From Candidatus Roizmanbacteria bacterium (GTDB lineage: Bacteria > Patescibacteriota > Microgenomatia > UBA1406 > GWC2-37-13), in NCBI GenBank assembly GCA_016206365.1, contig JACQRR010000166.1:1-23689 (forward strand): a DNA stretch of 23,689 nucleotides. Direction: 5' to 3'. Position 1 is the stretch's first letter. Every line of letters starts with the position of its first letter. The notes below the pieces were generated by a model. It was not told where the DNA came from and ran no database searches. It was given only the letters and a program-made list of their open reading frames with translations. Below are positions 8,282 through 15,153 of the stretch, piece after piece. The position numbers and the translations under genes were made by a program.

Positions 8282-9037
8282 TTAATTAATAATTTTCTTT
8301 AATAGTTCGGAACTCTTTTTTTGAGCCCAATATTGATTGGATAAAAATAAAGTATCAAAGGTTCCTGCATCAAGCCAGTAGCCGTTCAACTCTGCCCAAT
8401 GTAGTTTGTTTTCTTTTAGATAAAAGTTATTTACTTCTGTAATCTCGAGTTCTCCTCTTCCGATATAATTTGGATCACATTTTTTAATATAATCAAACAC
8501 TTTGTTATCATACACATACAAACCTGTCACCGCATAATCTGATGGAGGATCTTTCGGTTTTTCGATAATTTCAATTATTTTAGAATTATCTTTTGGGTCA
8601 AATCGAGGTACTCCAAAACGTTTTGGATCAGGCACTTTTTTTAAAAAGACCATCGCGCCGTCTTTAAATTTTCTAACAGGATCTGAAATGTCAGCGTCTG
8701 TGGTATTGTCTCCCAACATGACAGTGATCGGTTTGTTGTCTGAAAAATCTTCAGCGACAGCCAATGCGTCTGCGATTCCTCCATCTGGTTTTTCTTGATA
8801 GGCAAATTCAAGATGATCTACTCCAAATTCCTTACCATTTTTTAAGACATGAATAAAATGACCAGAATGAGGACCTGACACGACAACTAATATTTCCTTG
8901 ATTCCTACCTTTACTAAAGTTTGGATGGGATAGTAGATCATCGGTTTATCATAGACAGGGAGAAGATGCTTATTTGTTGCATAAGTCAAAGGATAGAGGC
9001 GAGTTCCAAGTCCTCCTGCTAAAATTACTCCTTTCAT
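8282..9037 (-). CDS. rmlA: Glucose-1-phosphate thymidylyltransferase (RmlA-like)
   Basis: 251-aa nucleotidyltransferase. Family motifs: LAGGLGTRLYPLT (nucleotide-binding loop, residues 6-18), KHLLPVYDKPMIYYP, VMLGDN (metal-binding Asp near 108), IEKP, VTGLYVYD, GRGELEITEVNNFYL and WLDAGTFDTL. It would transfer dTMP to glucose-1-phosphate, the first step of dTDP-sugar (rhamnose) synthesis for surface polysaccharide. It is shorter than classical RmlA (about 290 aa) and appears to lack the C-terminal helical region that binds the allosteric nucleotide; a related sugar-phosphate nucleotidyltransferase specificity cannot be excluded. The start lies 1 nt after the stop of the upstream membrane gene, so it is the last gene of a VanZ-CAP-membrane protein-rmlA operon. 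Confidence 0.9.
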   Translation of the reverse strand: MKGVILAGGLGTRLYPLTYATNKHLLPVYDKPMIYYPIQTLVKVGIKEILVVVSGPHSGHFIHVLKNGKEFGVDHLEFAYQEKPDGGIADALAVAEDFSDNKPITVMLGDNTTDADISDPVRKFKDGAMVFLKKVPDPKRFGVPRFDPKDNSKIIEIIEKPKDPPSDYAVTGLYVYDNKVFDYIKKCDPNYIGRGELEITEVNNFYLKENKLHWAELNGYWLDAGTFDTLFLSNQYWAQKKSSELLKKIIN

Positions 9038-9038
9038 A

Positions 9039-9323
9039 TTAGTGTGGCAAAATTATAATTTTTAGAAGAAACATAAGCGTAAAAGCAATGAGTATATATT
9101 CTACCACAGTCTTTAAATGGAGGCTGTCTTCTATGATGTGGTGATAAATACCCCAGATTATATAAAAAGAAATAAAAATAAAAAGGATGATGAATTCTAA
9201 GAGTCGTTCTCCTTTAAAGACATTGAGAGAAAATAAAAATAAAACACCAGCGGTAACTAGAAGAAGGTAATCAAATAGACTTTTCCTTAATTCTTTCTTT
9301 AGATGTGTAATGAATTGTTTCAT
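9039..9323 (-). CDS. Small membrane protein, three helices
   Basis: 94 aa, not recognised as a named family. A basic N-terminus (MKQFITHLKKELRK) is followed by three hydrophobic segments at about residues 18-36, 43-60 and 72-91. The charge pattern suggests the N-terminus is cytoplasmic. It lies 10 nt after the CAP-domain gene and 1 nt before rmlA, so it belongs to this envelope operon. No catalytic motif is seen. Confidence 0.7.
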   Translation of the reverse strand: MKQFITHLKKELRKSLFDYLLLVTAGVLFLFSLNVFKGERLLEFIILFIFISFYIIWGIYHHIIEDSLHLKTVVEYILIAFTLMFLLKIIILPH

Positions 9324-9333
9324 AATTGCTGAC

Positions 9334-10227
9334 TTATAAAATTGATCCTTTGGTTAGTAATAATAATCCTACAAAAATAAAGCCGATAAAAATCATGTGA
9401 GCTATATTCTTTCCCGTTATCCTTATAATGCGAAGCTTGGTAACAAAATAAAAATCCAGAATAAGAGCCAAGAGTAAAAAGGTAAGAAATATAAGACTCG
9501 AATTAAAAGATAGTTTGCCAATATTATTGTTTTGTGGTGATGTTTTTTGGGCTAAGATAGCTGGTTGTTGCTGTATAGCTGGCTTTTTTGCTGTGATAGG
9601 CGCTTTTGCTTCTACTGTATTTGGTCGAATTTCTGGCTCTCTGACCAGAGGGGCGGTGAGAGGTTTGCCAAACATCTCTACCACAATGGTTGTTTCTTCA
9701 CCATTCAAGACACCATTGGCGACTCCAAAGCCAACTTCGCTGTACTCTTTCCTTAAGATATTGTCTCTGTGAGAGGAGGAGTTCATCCAGGCATCTACAA
9801 CCCCCTGGCTAAACAAAAAATTTTTTGCCAGATTTTCTCCGGCGTACTCGTACCGATATCCGGAAGAAAGAATAAAATCCCAAGGGGTGACACCGTCAGG
9901 GCCATAATGCGACCAATAGTTTTTGGCAAACATATCGGAGGCTTTTTTTTGAGCTGCTGAAGATAGCTGTTCGTTAAATGTCAAGGTTGACAGTTGATAT
10001 TGCTGTCTTATTGTATTGGTGAGTTGGTATAGTCTATCGATAGTTATATCGGTTGCAAAACCTAAGATATCACCAGATCTTGTATACAGTATCTTAAATC
10101 CAAAAGTTAAAAAAAGAGCAAAAAGAAGATAGTAAGTTAAGAAGTCAACATGAAGAGCCTTAGCTCTATAGTTATTTCCTTCTTGTGGAATAAAAAGATG
10201 ATGAAGGAGATTCTTAAAAGCTTGCAT
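9334..10227 (-). CDS. CAP/SCP-domain membrane protein
   Basis: 297 aa. N-terminal membrane helix at about residues 28-48 (LTYYLLFALFLTFGFKILY), then a CAP (SCP/PR1/YkwD-like) domain at ~75-190. Its typical marks are LNEQ-like FNEQLSSAAQKKASDM, NYWSHYGPDG, YAGENLA, WMNSSSHRDNIL and VGFGV, which hold the histidines and glutamate of the CAP cavity. A Pro/Ala/Lys/Gln-rich linker (~195-230) leads to two C-terminal helices (~240-262 and ~272-292). The CAP domain should face outside. Bacterial CAP proteins are extracellular and of mostly unknown function. Second gene of the operon, 7 nt after the VanZ-like gene. Confidence 0.88.
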   Translation of the reverse strand: MQAFKNLLHHLFIPQEGNNYRAKALHVDFLTYYLLFALFLTFGFKILYTRSGDILGFATDITIDRLYQLTNTIRQQYQLSTLTFNEQLSSAAQKKASDMFAKNYWSHYGPDGVTPWDFILSSGYRYEYAGENLAKNFLFSQGVVDAWMNSSSHRDNILRKEYSEVGFGVANGVLNGEETTIVVEMFGKPLTAPLVREPEIRPNTVEAKAPITAKKPAIQQQPAILAQKTSPQNNNIGKLSFNSSLIFLTFLLLALILDFYFVTKLRIIRITGKNIAHMIFIGFIFVGLLLLTKGSIL

Positions 10228-10234
10228 AATAACT

Positions 10235-10612
10235 CTATAAAAATTTTTTGACGAAATTCATATGACTATTAATATAAATATACATTAAAATAATGCCTAC
10301 AGTATCAACTATTACATCGCGTATTTTACCTTCTCGTGTAGGGACAAATGTTTGATGAAATTCATCCAAAACAGCATAAAGAATTGAAAAAATAACAGGA
10401 AATAAAAGATTATTGTTAACCGAGTAAAAGGCCCGAAATAGGAGAAAATAAAGGATTGCATATTCGATCATGTGGAGGGCTTTAAAAATCAAAAAATCAA
10501 ATAAAAACTTTCCAGTAACAGTGACACTTAGCCGAGATGAAAGATAAAAGATAAATGCCATCCAGACAATTGGTGGAAGCCAGTATCGTATAAAGCGGGA
10601 AAATTTGCCCAT
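10235..10612 (-). CDS. VanZ-like membrane protein
   Basis: 125 aa from the ATG at 10612; a TTG at 10627 would add five residues but lies inside the predicted promoter. Four hydrophobic segments, with the VanZ-family signature LDEFHQTFVPTREGKIRDVIVDTVG near the C-terminus (split here around the conserved D, H, P, R, D residues). VanZ was first seen beside vancomycin resistance genes; most homologues have no proven role. First gene of the envelope operon with CAP, a small membrane protein and rmlA. Confidence 0.85.
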   Translation of the reverse strand: MGKFSRFIRYWLPPIVWMAFIFYLSSRLSVTVTGKFLFDFLIFKALHMIEYAILYFLLFRAFYSVNNNLLFPVIFSILYAVLDEFHQTFVPTREGKIRDVIVDTVGIILMYIYINSHMNFVKKFL

Positions 10613-10618
10613 ATTTGA

Positions 10619-10648
10619 AATATACAATATTTAATAGATCTTTCACAA
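10619..10648 (-). promoter_or_regulatory. Probable promoter of the VanZ-CAP-rmlA operon
   Basis: TTGTGA (10648-10643), 18-nt spacer, TATATT (10624-10619), then 6 nt to the ATG at 10612. The predicted start falls on the ATG, so the mRNA may be leaderless. Confidence 0.5.
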
Positions 10649-10661
10649 CTTATAAAGGTTA

Positions 10662-11978
10662 TCAACCCATTTTCATCTTAAGAAGAATGGAGATAATGAC
10701 GAGGAGAGAATAGGCAAAAGAAGCAAAAGAGAGAGAAGATAAAAGAGCTCTAGTGCTGGTTCCTATAGGATTTATGTTTTGGGCTGTTATTCCTAACACC
10801 TCGTCATTTATTTCTTCAGACAATTCAGAGGTAGGTGATTGATCTTGAGTAAATAGAGAAAATTTTGCTGGTGTAATGGTGGAAATAGCTTTAGATGGAC
10901 GAGTAGTTAAAGTAGCTGTTTTGGTTGGAGTGTTTGTTGGAACAACAGTCGGGGTTGATGATGAGGGAGTTGATTTGGCTGTTAGTGTGGCTGTTGGATT
11001 TATGCATGGACTATTAAGCGTATTTTTTGATGGAGTTTGTAGACAAAAATTGTCAGTATCAAATGAAGTTCGACCCAATGTTTTTCCTTTTTCTGAAGAT
11101 TGATATTGAAAGCTGTCTAGTTCTTTTTGATCGAAATCCAAAAGCCTTACGCTATCGCCGTCATTATTGAACATAGACGTCGATAGTTCATACACGCCGT
11201 AAGACTTGGCCGAGATGTAGATGGAAAATTTTTTGGGAGTGGTTCCGCCATTTTCCAGATCGTCGATATACCAACTATCTAGTGAGATACTGAAGTCGTT
11301 ATCATTATAGATCTCTAGCCATTCGTTAGTATTGCTTTCTGGATAGACCATTACCTCGGAGAGAAAAATGTTGGGGTATGATTGAGGAGTTGGGATAGGT
11401 TGGCTGGAATTAGACTCTTCAGATATTGTTGGTGAAATTATAGGAGATGGAATTGGGATGGGTGTGTCTGTTGGCGTTAGGATGCTTGTTGTTGGGGTGG
11501 CTAAGGGAGTCGGTGAGATAAGTGATAGGTTAATATTAACGTCAACTGCACTGTTGTTTGCTTCGGTTGTGTTGTAGTTTCCTGAAGAGGTGTATCTTCG
11601 TACTCTCAACTTGTATGTTCCTGGTCCGTCATACTGGGTTGAGTTTGGGTTACCAACTTTTCCTTGAATTTCGCTTGACCAATCTATTCCAGATTGAATC
11701 GCAATCGAATAGTATTGAGAGTGATCGCTTCCCGAATACCAGCTTAATCCGTTAAATGTCTCGCCAAAATAGTTGGTCGTGGAGGGTTTATACAGATCAA
11801 TCCGAAGATAGTTGATTCCGGTGCTTGCTCCAGAGACTGTCACCTTAATAGTAAATGGTTCGGCTGAAATTGATTGGGGAGGATTTGAGATAGAGGTCGT
11901 TACGGCTAAAGCATTTTTTACATTTAAAAAATAAATTAAGGAGATTAAAAAGATTGAGTAAACAATTTTCCGCTTCAT
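10662..11978 (-). CDS. Secreted lamin-tail-domain surface protein
   Basis: About 438 aa. Signal peptide at residues 1-26 (KRKIVYSIFLISLIYFLNV, cut near NALA). A beta-rich N-terminal region (~27-150) with no clear family is followed by a Thr/Pro-rich linker, then a lamin-tail domain at ~203-300 (IFLSEVMVYPESNTNEWLEI, SLDSWYIDD, GDSVRLLD, LDSFQY). A second long Ser/Thr/Pro linker follows, and a C-terminal membrane helix with a short basic end (LLKMKMG). This is a cell-surface protein anchored by its C-terminus with stalk-like linkers; the lamin-tail domain is thought to bind other proteins or polymers outside the cell. ATG 11978 is preceded by AAGG, 9 nt upstream, whereas a TTG one codon earlier is less likely. 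Confidence 0.85.
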   Translation of the reverse strand: MKRKIVYSIFLISLIYFLNVKNALAVTTSISNPPQSISAEPFTIKVTVSGASTGINYLRIDLYKPSTTNYFGETFNGLSWYSGSDHSQYYSIAIQSGIDWSSEIQGKVGNPNSTQYDGPGTYKLRVRRYTSSGNYNTTEANNSAVDVNINLSLISPTPLATPTTSILTPTDTPIPIPSPIISPTISEESNSSQPIPTPQSYPNIFLSEVMVYPESNTNEWLEIYNDNDFSISLDSWYIDDLENGGTTPKKFSIYISAKSYGVYELSTSMFNNDGDSVRLLDFDQKELDSFQYQSSEKGKTLGRTSFDTDNFCLQTPSKNTLNSPCINPTATLTAKSTPSSSTPTVVPTNTPTKTATLTTRPSKAISTITPAKFSLFTQDQSPTSELSEEINDEVLGITAQNINPIGTSTRALLSSLSFASFAYSLLVIISILLKMKMG

Positions 11979-12013
11979 CAAAAATACCTTATTAAAAATG
12001 ACTCATATATTCA

Positions 12014-12328
12014 ATGGATTATAAGCTACATTATGAAAGATTTAGATTGTTACGATTGTATCTCCATCTCAAGATCATCATAATAGACTTTATTAATTCT
12101 TTTTCAGATGATGTAATCCTAAAAATCAGGTCAGAGTTAAGGTTTCTTAAGGAATTCGGGTTGTCTTTAATGTCAACAGCAAAAGTCAAAAAAATTTCCG
12201 GTACCCATAATCTATATGAATTAAGAATTAAAGCTTATGTTCAAATAAGATTATTTTACATTTTGTCTTCTCCCGATATTTTTTTAATCCTGCATGGTTT
12301 TGTTAAAAAACTAATAAAACCCCTCTAA
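12014..12328 (+). CDS. HigB/RelE-like toxin, 3' end frameshifted
   Basis: 104 aa with the phage Gp49/HigB-like signature: FLKEFG, KKISGTHNLYELRI, RLFYIL and ILHGFVKK. Such toxins are ribosome-dependent mRNA interferases. The frame stops at FVKKLIKPL. The family normally continues with ...KTPxxEIxxAxxRKxE, and exactly that continuation (TNKTPLKEIETAINRKKEF) is found in the -1 frame from 12310 to a TAA at 12373-12375. The junction is an A6 run (12305-12310); one extra A would restore the full-length toxin. The N-terminal ~30 residues are also atypical (Leu/Ile-rich), while similarity is clear from FINSFSDD on. The antitoxin gene follows. It may be an inactivated toxin, a slippage-dependent gene or a base-calling error. 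Confidence 0.7.
   Translation: MDYKLHYERFRLLRLYLHLKIIIIDFINSFSDDVILKIRSELRFLKEFGLSLMSTAKVKKISGTHNLYELRIKAYVQIRLFYILSSPDIFLILHGFVKKLIKPL
12018..12023 (-). promoter_or_regulatory. Probable -10 of the lamin-tail gene
   Basis: TATAAT on the minus strand, predicting a ~33-nt leader that carries the AAGG ribosome-binding site. No convincing -35 is seen. It overlaps the start of the divergent HigB-like gene. Confidence 0.4.
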
Positions 12329-12364
12329 AAGAAATTGAAACAGCTATCAACCGAAAAAAAGAAT

Positions 12365-12393
12365 TTGACATTTAACAAATTTATAGATATAAT
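12365..12393 (+). promoter_or_regulatory. Perfect-consensus promoter of the antitoxin
   Basis: TTGACA (12365-12370), 17 nt, TATAAT (12388-12393): full consensus at ideal spacing. The predicted start is G12400, 22 nt before the antitoxin ATG. It lies within the last codons of the frame-corrected toxin, so the antitoxin can be made independently of toxin transcription. Confidence 0.85.
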
Positions 12394-12421
12394 AATTTTG
12401 TTATTTTAATAAAGATTAACT

Positions 12422-12712
12422 ATGAGAAAAATTAATGATCTAACAAGCTGGGAAACATACGAAAAAAAACTAATGAAGAGAAAGGGATTTAAAAAACTGG
12501 CAGAAAAAAACGAAGCCAAATTTGAATTGGTTCGAAGTTTAATCGCTGCCCGGCTCAAAAAAAATCTAAGCCAAAAAGAATTGGCGCGGAGAATCAAAAC
12601 TAAACAGCCGGTTATTTCCAGATTGGAGAACATGCAGTCTTACCCCACTTTAACACTGCTCGATAGAATCAGCAAAGCACTTGATACTAAACTTCACATT
12701 TATTTTCGGTAA
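12422..12712 (+). CDS. HigA-like XRE antitoxin
   Basis: 96 aa helix-turn-helix protein. After an N-terminal helical region (residues 1-45, MRKINDLTSWETYEKKLMKR) comes an XRE-type HTH at ~36-92: LIAARLKKNLSQKELARRI, KTKQPVISRLEN, and SYPTLTLLDRISKALD. HigA-like antitoxins bind and neutralise the partner HigB toxin and repress the operon. It lies 94 bp after the toxin's apparent stop, with its own consensus promoter. No Shine-Dalgarno is evident upstream of the ATG (AAAGATTAACT). Confidence 0.85.
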   Translation: MRKINDLTSWETYEKKLMKRKGFKKLAEKNEAKFELVRSLIAARLKKNLSQKELARRIKTKQPVISRLENMQSYPTLTLLDRISKALDTKLHIYFR

Positions 12713-12746
12713 TTAACGGGGTCGCTTATAAAAAAAAGAACAAATC

Positions 12747-12765
12747 TTACACCTTAGAGGTGTAA
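12747..12765 (+). other. Perfect 8-bp palindromic hairpin after the antitoxin
   Basis: TTACACCT-TAG-AGGTGTAA. No T-run follows, so it is a weak terminator candidate; it could also be an operator. It lies in the 279-bp gap between the antitoxin and the chosen xylulokinase start. Confidence 0.45.
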
Positions 12766-12853
12766 ATAAAGTAATTTATCACTCCTAACAATCTAATTGC
12801 AGTGTATTAAATTTTAGTCGATCAAATCAAACTCTTTTAATTATTCAATTAAG

Positions 12854-12900
12854 TATTTTAGATTTTACTAACGCCATCTTTCACTCCAGAAGTGTTACTA
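12854..12900 (+). repeat. Accessory-region direct repeat, copy A
   Basis: The 37-bp core at 12854-12890 (starting TATTTTAGATTT, containing ACGCCA and CTTTCACTCCAGA) matches copy B at 14524-14560 with 3 differences, all transitions. Its right half (TTTCACTC...GTTAC) also matches copy C near 15052. Copies A and B flank the xylulokinase gene. Confidence 0.8.
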
Positions 12901-12923
12901 TATGAATCTAGACCAGAATAGCG

Positions 12924-12975
12924 CGGTCTGCTTTCACTTGAGAAAATTGATTAAAGACCGATCTCATAATATAAT
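12924..12975 (+). promoter_or_regulatory. Xylulokinase promoter with operator-like inverted repeat
   Basis: TTGATT (12947-12952), 17-nt spacer, TATAAT (12970-12975), predicted start near 12982, leaving a ~10-nt leader before ATG 12992. CGGTCT (12924-12929) and AGACCG (12955-12960) form an inverted repeat around the -35, as a repressor site would. A third arm, AGACC (12910-12914), could pair with the middle one. Confidence 0.5.
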
Positions 12976-12991
12976 TACTCTAATTGAAGTT

Positions 12992-14476
12992 ATGACTCAT
13001 TTTGAACAAGGTACGACTTTCGGACTTGATCTAGGGACTTCCGGCATTAAAGGCTTGGTAATTGACGGAAGAGGAACTATATTGGCTTCAGACTATAGAG
13101 AACACCCAACCTTATCAGATCAACCCGGTAGAGCTGAACAGTATCCGTTGGTTTGGTGGCAAAATATTGTTGACATCACTAGAGTTCTCATTTCTCAAGT
13201 TGATCCCCGTAATATTGAGGGTGTGGGTTTATCCGGACAGATGCATGGATTAGTTACCTACGACGAGGATGGGGGAGTAATTAAACGCGCGATCATCTGG
13301 CAGGATGGGCGCTCGGAAAGACAGGTTCAAGAGATTAATGGACGTTTTGGTGAACCTGCCTTATACAAAATTACAGGCCTACCAATGTCCACTGGCTTTT
13401 TACTCCCTTCCCTTTTGTGGATTATGGAGGAGCATCCTGATTTATACCAACGAATTGCCAAAGTGTCTTCTCCCAAAGATTTTCTTGCCCAGATGTTAAC
13501 GGGAGTACTTCGCAGTGAACCAACTGATGCCCAAGCTACCGGAGCCTACGACTATCAAAAAGACGATTGGTCTCGTGAAATAATTGAAGGAGTAGGGCTA
13601 CCGGTAGGAATCTTTCCTGAAATTAGAAAAACAAGCGAACCTTATGGGTATACTAATCAAGCTGCTGAAGCGATGGGTCTTCCAAAAGGAATACCTGTGT
13701 TTGGAGGAAGTGACCAGAGCATGTCTGCCATGGGAACTGGTCTTATTAGGGAGGGCCAGGCGTCAATCGCCATCTCAACCGGTGGACAATTTTTAGTCAT
13801 TGCACCCAAGGGAAAGCTCGATAGCAAAAGACGCCTTCATAATTTAAATCATGCCCTTCCAGAGATAGGCCTATATATGGCGGCCACTTTATCTGCCGGA
13901 TATTCTTTGAAATGGCTCAGAAATATGTTCGGCAAAAAAGATCTAAGTTATGATGAGTTTTTAAGCGGCGTGGAAAATATTCCTGCTGGCAGTGAAGGCC
14001 TTATCTTTCTGCCATTTCTTGTTGGCGAGCGAACTCCCTACCGTAATCCCAATCTGCGTGGTGGTTTCTTTGGGCTTTCAGATCGTCATACAAAACTTCA
14101 TCTTGCTCGGGCGGTGCTGGAGGGAGTAGCCTACTCGATGCGAGACTGTTTGAAAATTTTTCGCGAACTAAATATCCCTATCGATGACGTAATTTTAAGC
14201 GGTGGAGGTAGTAAGAATCCAGTCTGGAGACAGATAATTACGGATGTGATCGGGATTCCTATAAGAACGATAAACATCGCTGATCACTCGCCTTTTGGGG
14301 CTGCGGTGTTTGCCCGCTTTGCTCAAGAAGGACTGGAAAAATTATCAGAATTTTACGATAGGGCTATCGAACAAGCGGATAAACTAAATCCCAAGAGAGA
14401 AAATGAAGCTAAATACGAGAAATTATTTGACAGATATAAACAATTGGCAGGCTATGCAAATAGCCTACCCCCTTAA
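12992..14476 (+). CDS. xylB: Xylulokinase (FGGY carbohydrate kinase)
   Basis: 494 aa from ATG 12992. Motifs in order: GLDLGTSGIKGLVID (phosphate loop), GLSGQMHGLV (the xylulokinase-type substrate motif), IIWQDGRS, FGGSDQSMSAMGTG (catalytic Asp), the FGGY C-terminal motif SGGGSKNPVWRQIITDVIG, and FGAAVFA. It would phosphorylate D-xylulose to xylulose-5-phosphate in the cytoplasm; a related ketose cannot be ruled out. The frame is open to 12902, but the extra 30 residues lie upstream of the likely promoter and lack similarity, so the later start is chosen. It stands alone without xylose isomerase or transporter, is bracketed by direct repeats A and B, and its base composition looks richer in G+C than its neighbours. 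These point to transfer. Confidence 0.92.
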   Translation: MTHFEQGTTFGLDLGTSGIKGLVIDGRGTILASDYREHPTLSDQPGRAEQYPLVWWQNIVDITRVLISQVDPRNIEGVGLSGQMHGLVTYDEDGGVIKRAIIWQDGRSERQVQEINGRFGEPALYKITGLPMSTGFLLPSLLWIMEEHPDLYQRIAKVSSPKDFLAQMLTGVLRSEPTDAQATGAYDYQKDDWSREIIEGVGLPVGIFPEIRKTSEPYGYTNQAAEAMGLPKGIPVFGGSDQSMSAMGTGLIREGQASIAISTGGQFLVIAPKGKLDSKRRLHNLNHALPEIGLYMAATLSAGYSLKWLRNMFGKKDLSYDEFLSGVENIPAGSEGLIFLPFLVGERTPYRNPNLRGGFFGLSDRHTKLHLARAVLEGVAYSMRDCLKIFRELNIPIDDVILSGGGSKNPVWRQIITDVIGIPIRTINIADHSPFGAAVFARFAQEGLEKLSEFYDRAIEQADKLNPKRENEAKYEKLFDRYKQLAGYANSLPP

Positions 14477-14523
14477 TATTTTCTACTTTTAAGGTTGAAT
14501 ATATTTACCGTTATTCCGCATGA

Positions 14524-14566
14524 TATTTTAGATTTCACTGACGCCACCTTTCACTCCAGAGGAATT
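14524..14566 (+). repeat. Accessory-region direct repeat, copy B
   Basis: Second copy of the 37-bp repeat, 1,670 bp after copy A and in the same orientation, 48 bp after the xylulokinase stop. 34 of 37 positions are identical (14524-14560). Confidence 0.8.
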
Positions 14567-14712
14567 TGTTTATAGTTTATTGAATAAATTTTCGATTTGA
14601 CGTATGCTGGGTTTAATGAAAAGAAAAAAGACGTATCGACGAAAATATAAAAGAAGCACTTTTCATGAACCTAGCACTATTACTATTAATAGTTTGGCAT
14701 AATATTTCAGGC

Positions 14713-14958
14713 ATGACAAAACAGTTTCAGGCTAAAAAAAATATAGAACTTTCAGAGGAATTGATGAACTATTTGATTTCTAAAAAAATTAAAGCAAGGC
14801 CGAATTATTCATATGTTATTTTCGTTGAAGGAAATGACGAATTTAATAGAATGAATAATAAACTTGTGGAAGGACTAATCGAAGAAGGTAGAAAAGTGAT
14901 AAGAGCGGAAAAAACAAAAAATGTTAGAAAACGCTGGATTTTCACAGTTGTGAACTAA
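14713..14958 (+). CDS. Small hypothetical protein
   Basis: 81 aa, family not recognised. Reading from ATG 14713 it is a soluble, charged protein (MTKQFQAKKNIELSEELMNY...) with alternating strands and helices, ending KRWIFTVVN. An ATG at 14665 would add a hydrophobic MNLALLLLIV stretch, but that segment contains a perfect 12-bp palindrome ACTATTAATAGT (14682-14693) and a -10-like CATAAT (14698-14703) followed by CAGG before ATG 14713, so the later start is preferred with modest confidence. It lies between repeats B and C, like a one-gene cassette. Confidence 0.5.
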   Translation: MTKQFQAKKNIELSEELMNYLISKKIKARPNYSYVIFVEGNDEFNRMNNKLVEGLIEEGRKVIRAEKTKNVRKRWIFTVVN

Positions 14959-14988
14959 AAGCTCTCAAAACTTCTGAAGTATTCTTAA

Positions 14989-15153
14989 TTAAGTTTTAGA
15001 CCTAAACCTCGCCATCCCTGTCCCTAACGTAGTCATAAGGTCGTAGTGGAATTTCACTCTGGAGCTGTTACAACACTTTATCTTACTATTTGCAATCTCT
15101 CTCGGCTTAGTTTCAAGAGTTTTAAATAGGGTAAAAAAAGCATGGTTATTCAT
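14989..15153 (-). CDS. Short ORF with strong ribosome-binding site, 3' end in repeat
   Basis: 54 aa from ATG 15153, not recognised. It overlaps the stop of the HsdR-fragment frame as ATGA and is preceded by AGGAGA at good spacing, the typical layout of a downstream operon gene. Only the first ~20 residues (MNNHAFFTLFKTLETKPREI) look like its own; from about residue 28 it reads through repeat C. It is probably the remains of a gene that once followed the hsdR-like gene, cut off by the repeat. Confidence 0.35.
   Translation of the reverse strand: MNNHAFFTLFKTLETKPREIANSKIKCCNSSRVKFHYDLMTTLGTGMARFRSKT
15052..15076 (+). repeat. Accessory-region repeat, degenerate copy C
   Basis: TTTCACTCTGGAGCTGTTAC aligns with TTTCACTCCAGAAGTGTTAC in copy A (one-base shift, few changes). 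It lies after the small gene at 14713-14958 and marks the 3' edge of the HsdR remnant region. Confidence 0.45.

Noticed and set aside
12305..12311. Classical -1 slippery heptamer A-AAA-AAC in the HigB-like gene
   Set aside because: The codon boundaries are GTT-AAA-AAA-CTA, so the heptamer is out of phase for tandem slippage. Simple A-run slippage or an indel remains possible.
12902..12991. Earlier ATG of the xylulokinase frame adding 30 residues
   Set aside because: These codons lie upstream of and across the predicted promoter and match nothing in the family N-terminus.
14524..14560. Repeats A and B as insertion-sequence ends around xylB
   Set aside because: They are direct rather than inverted, and no transposase lies between them.
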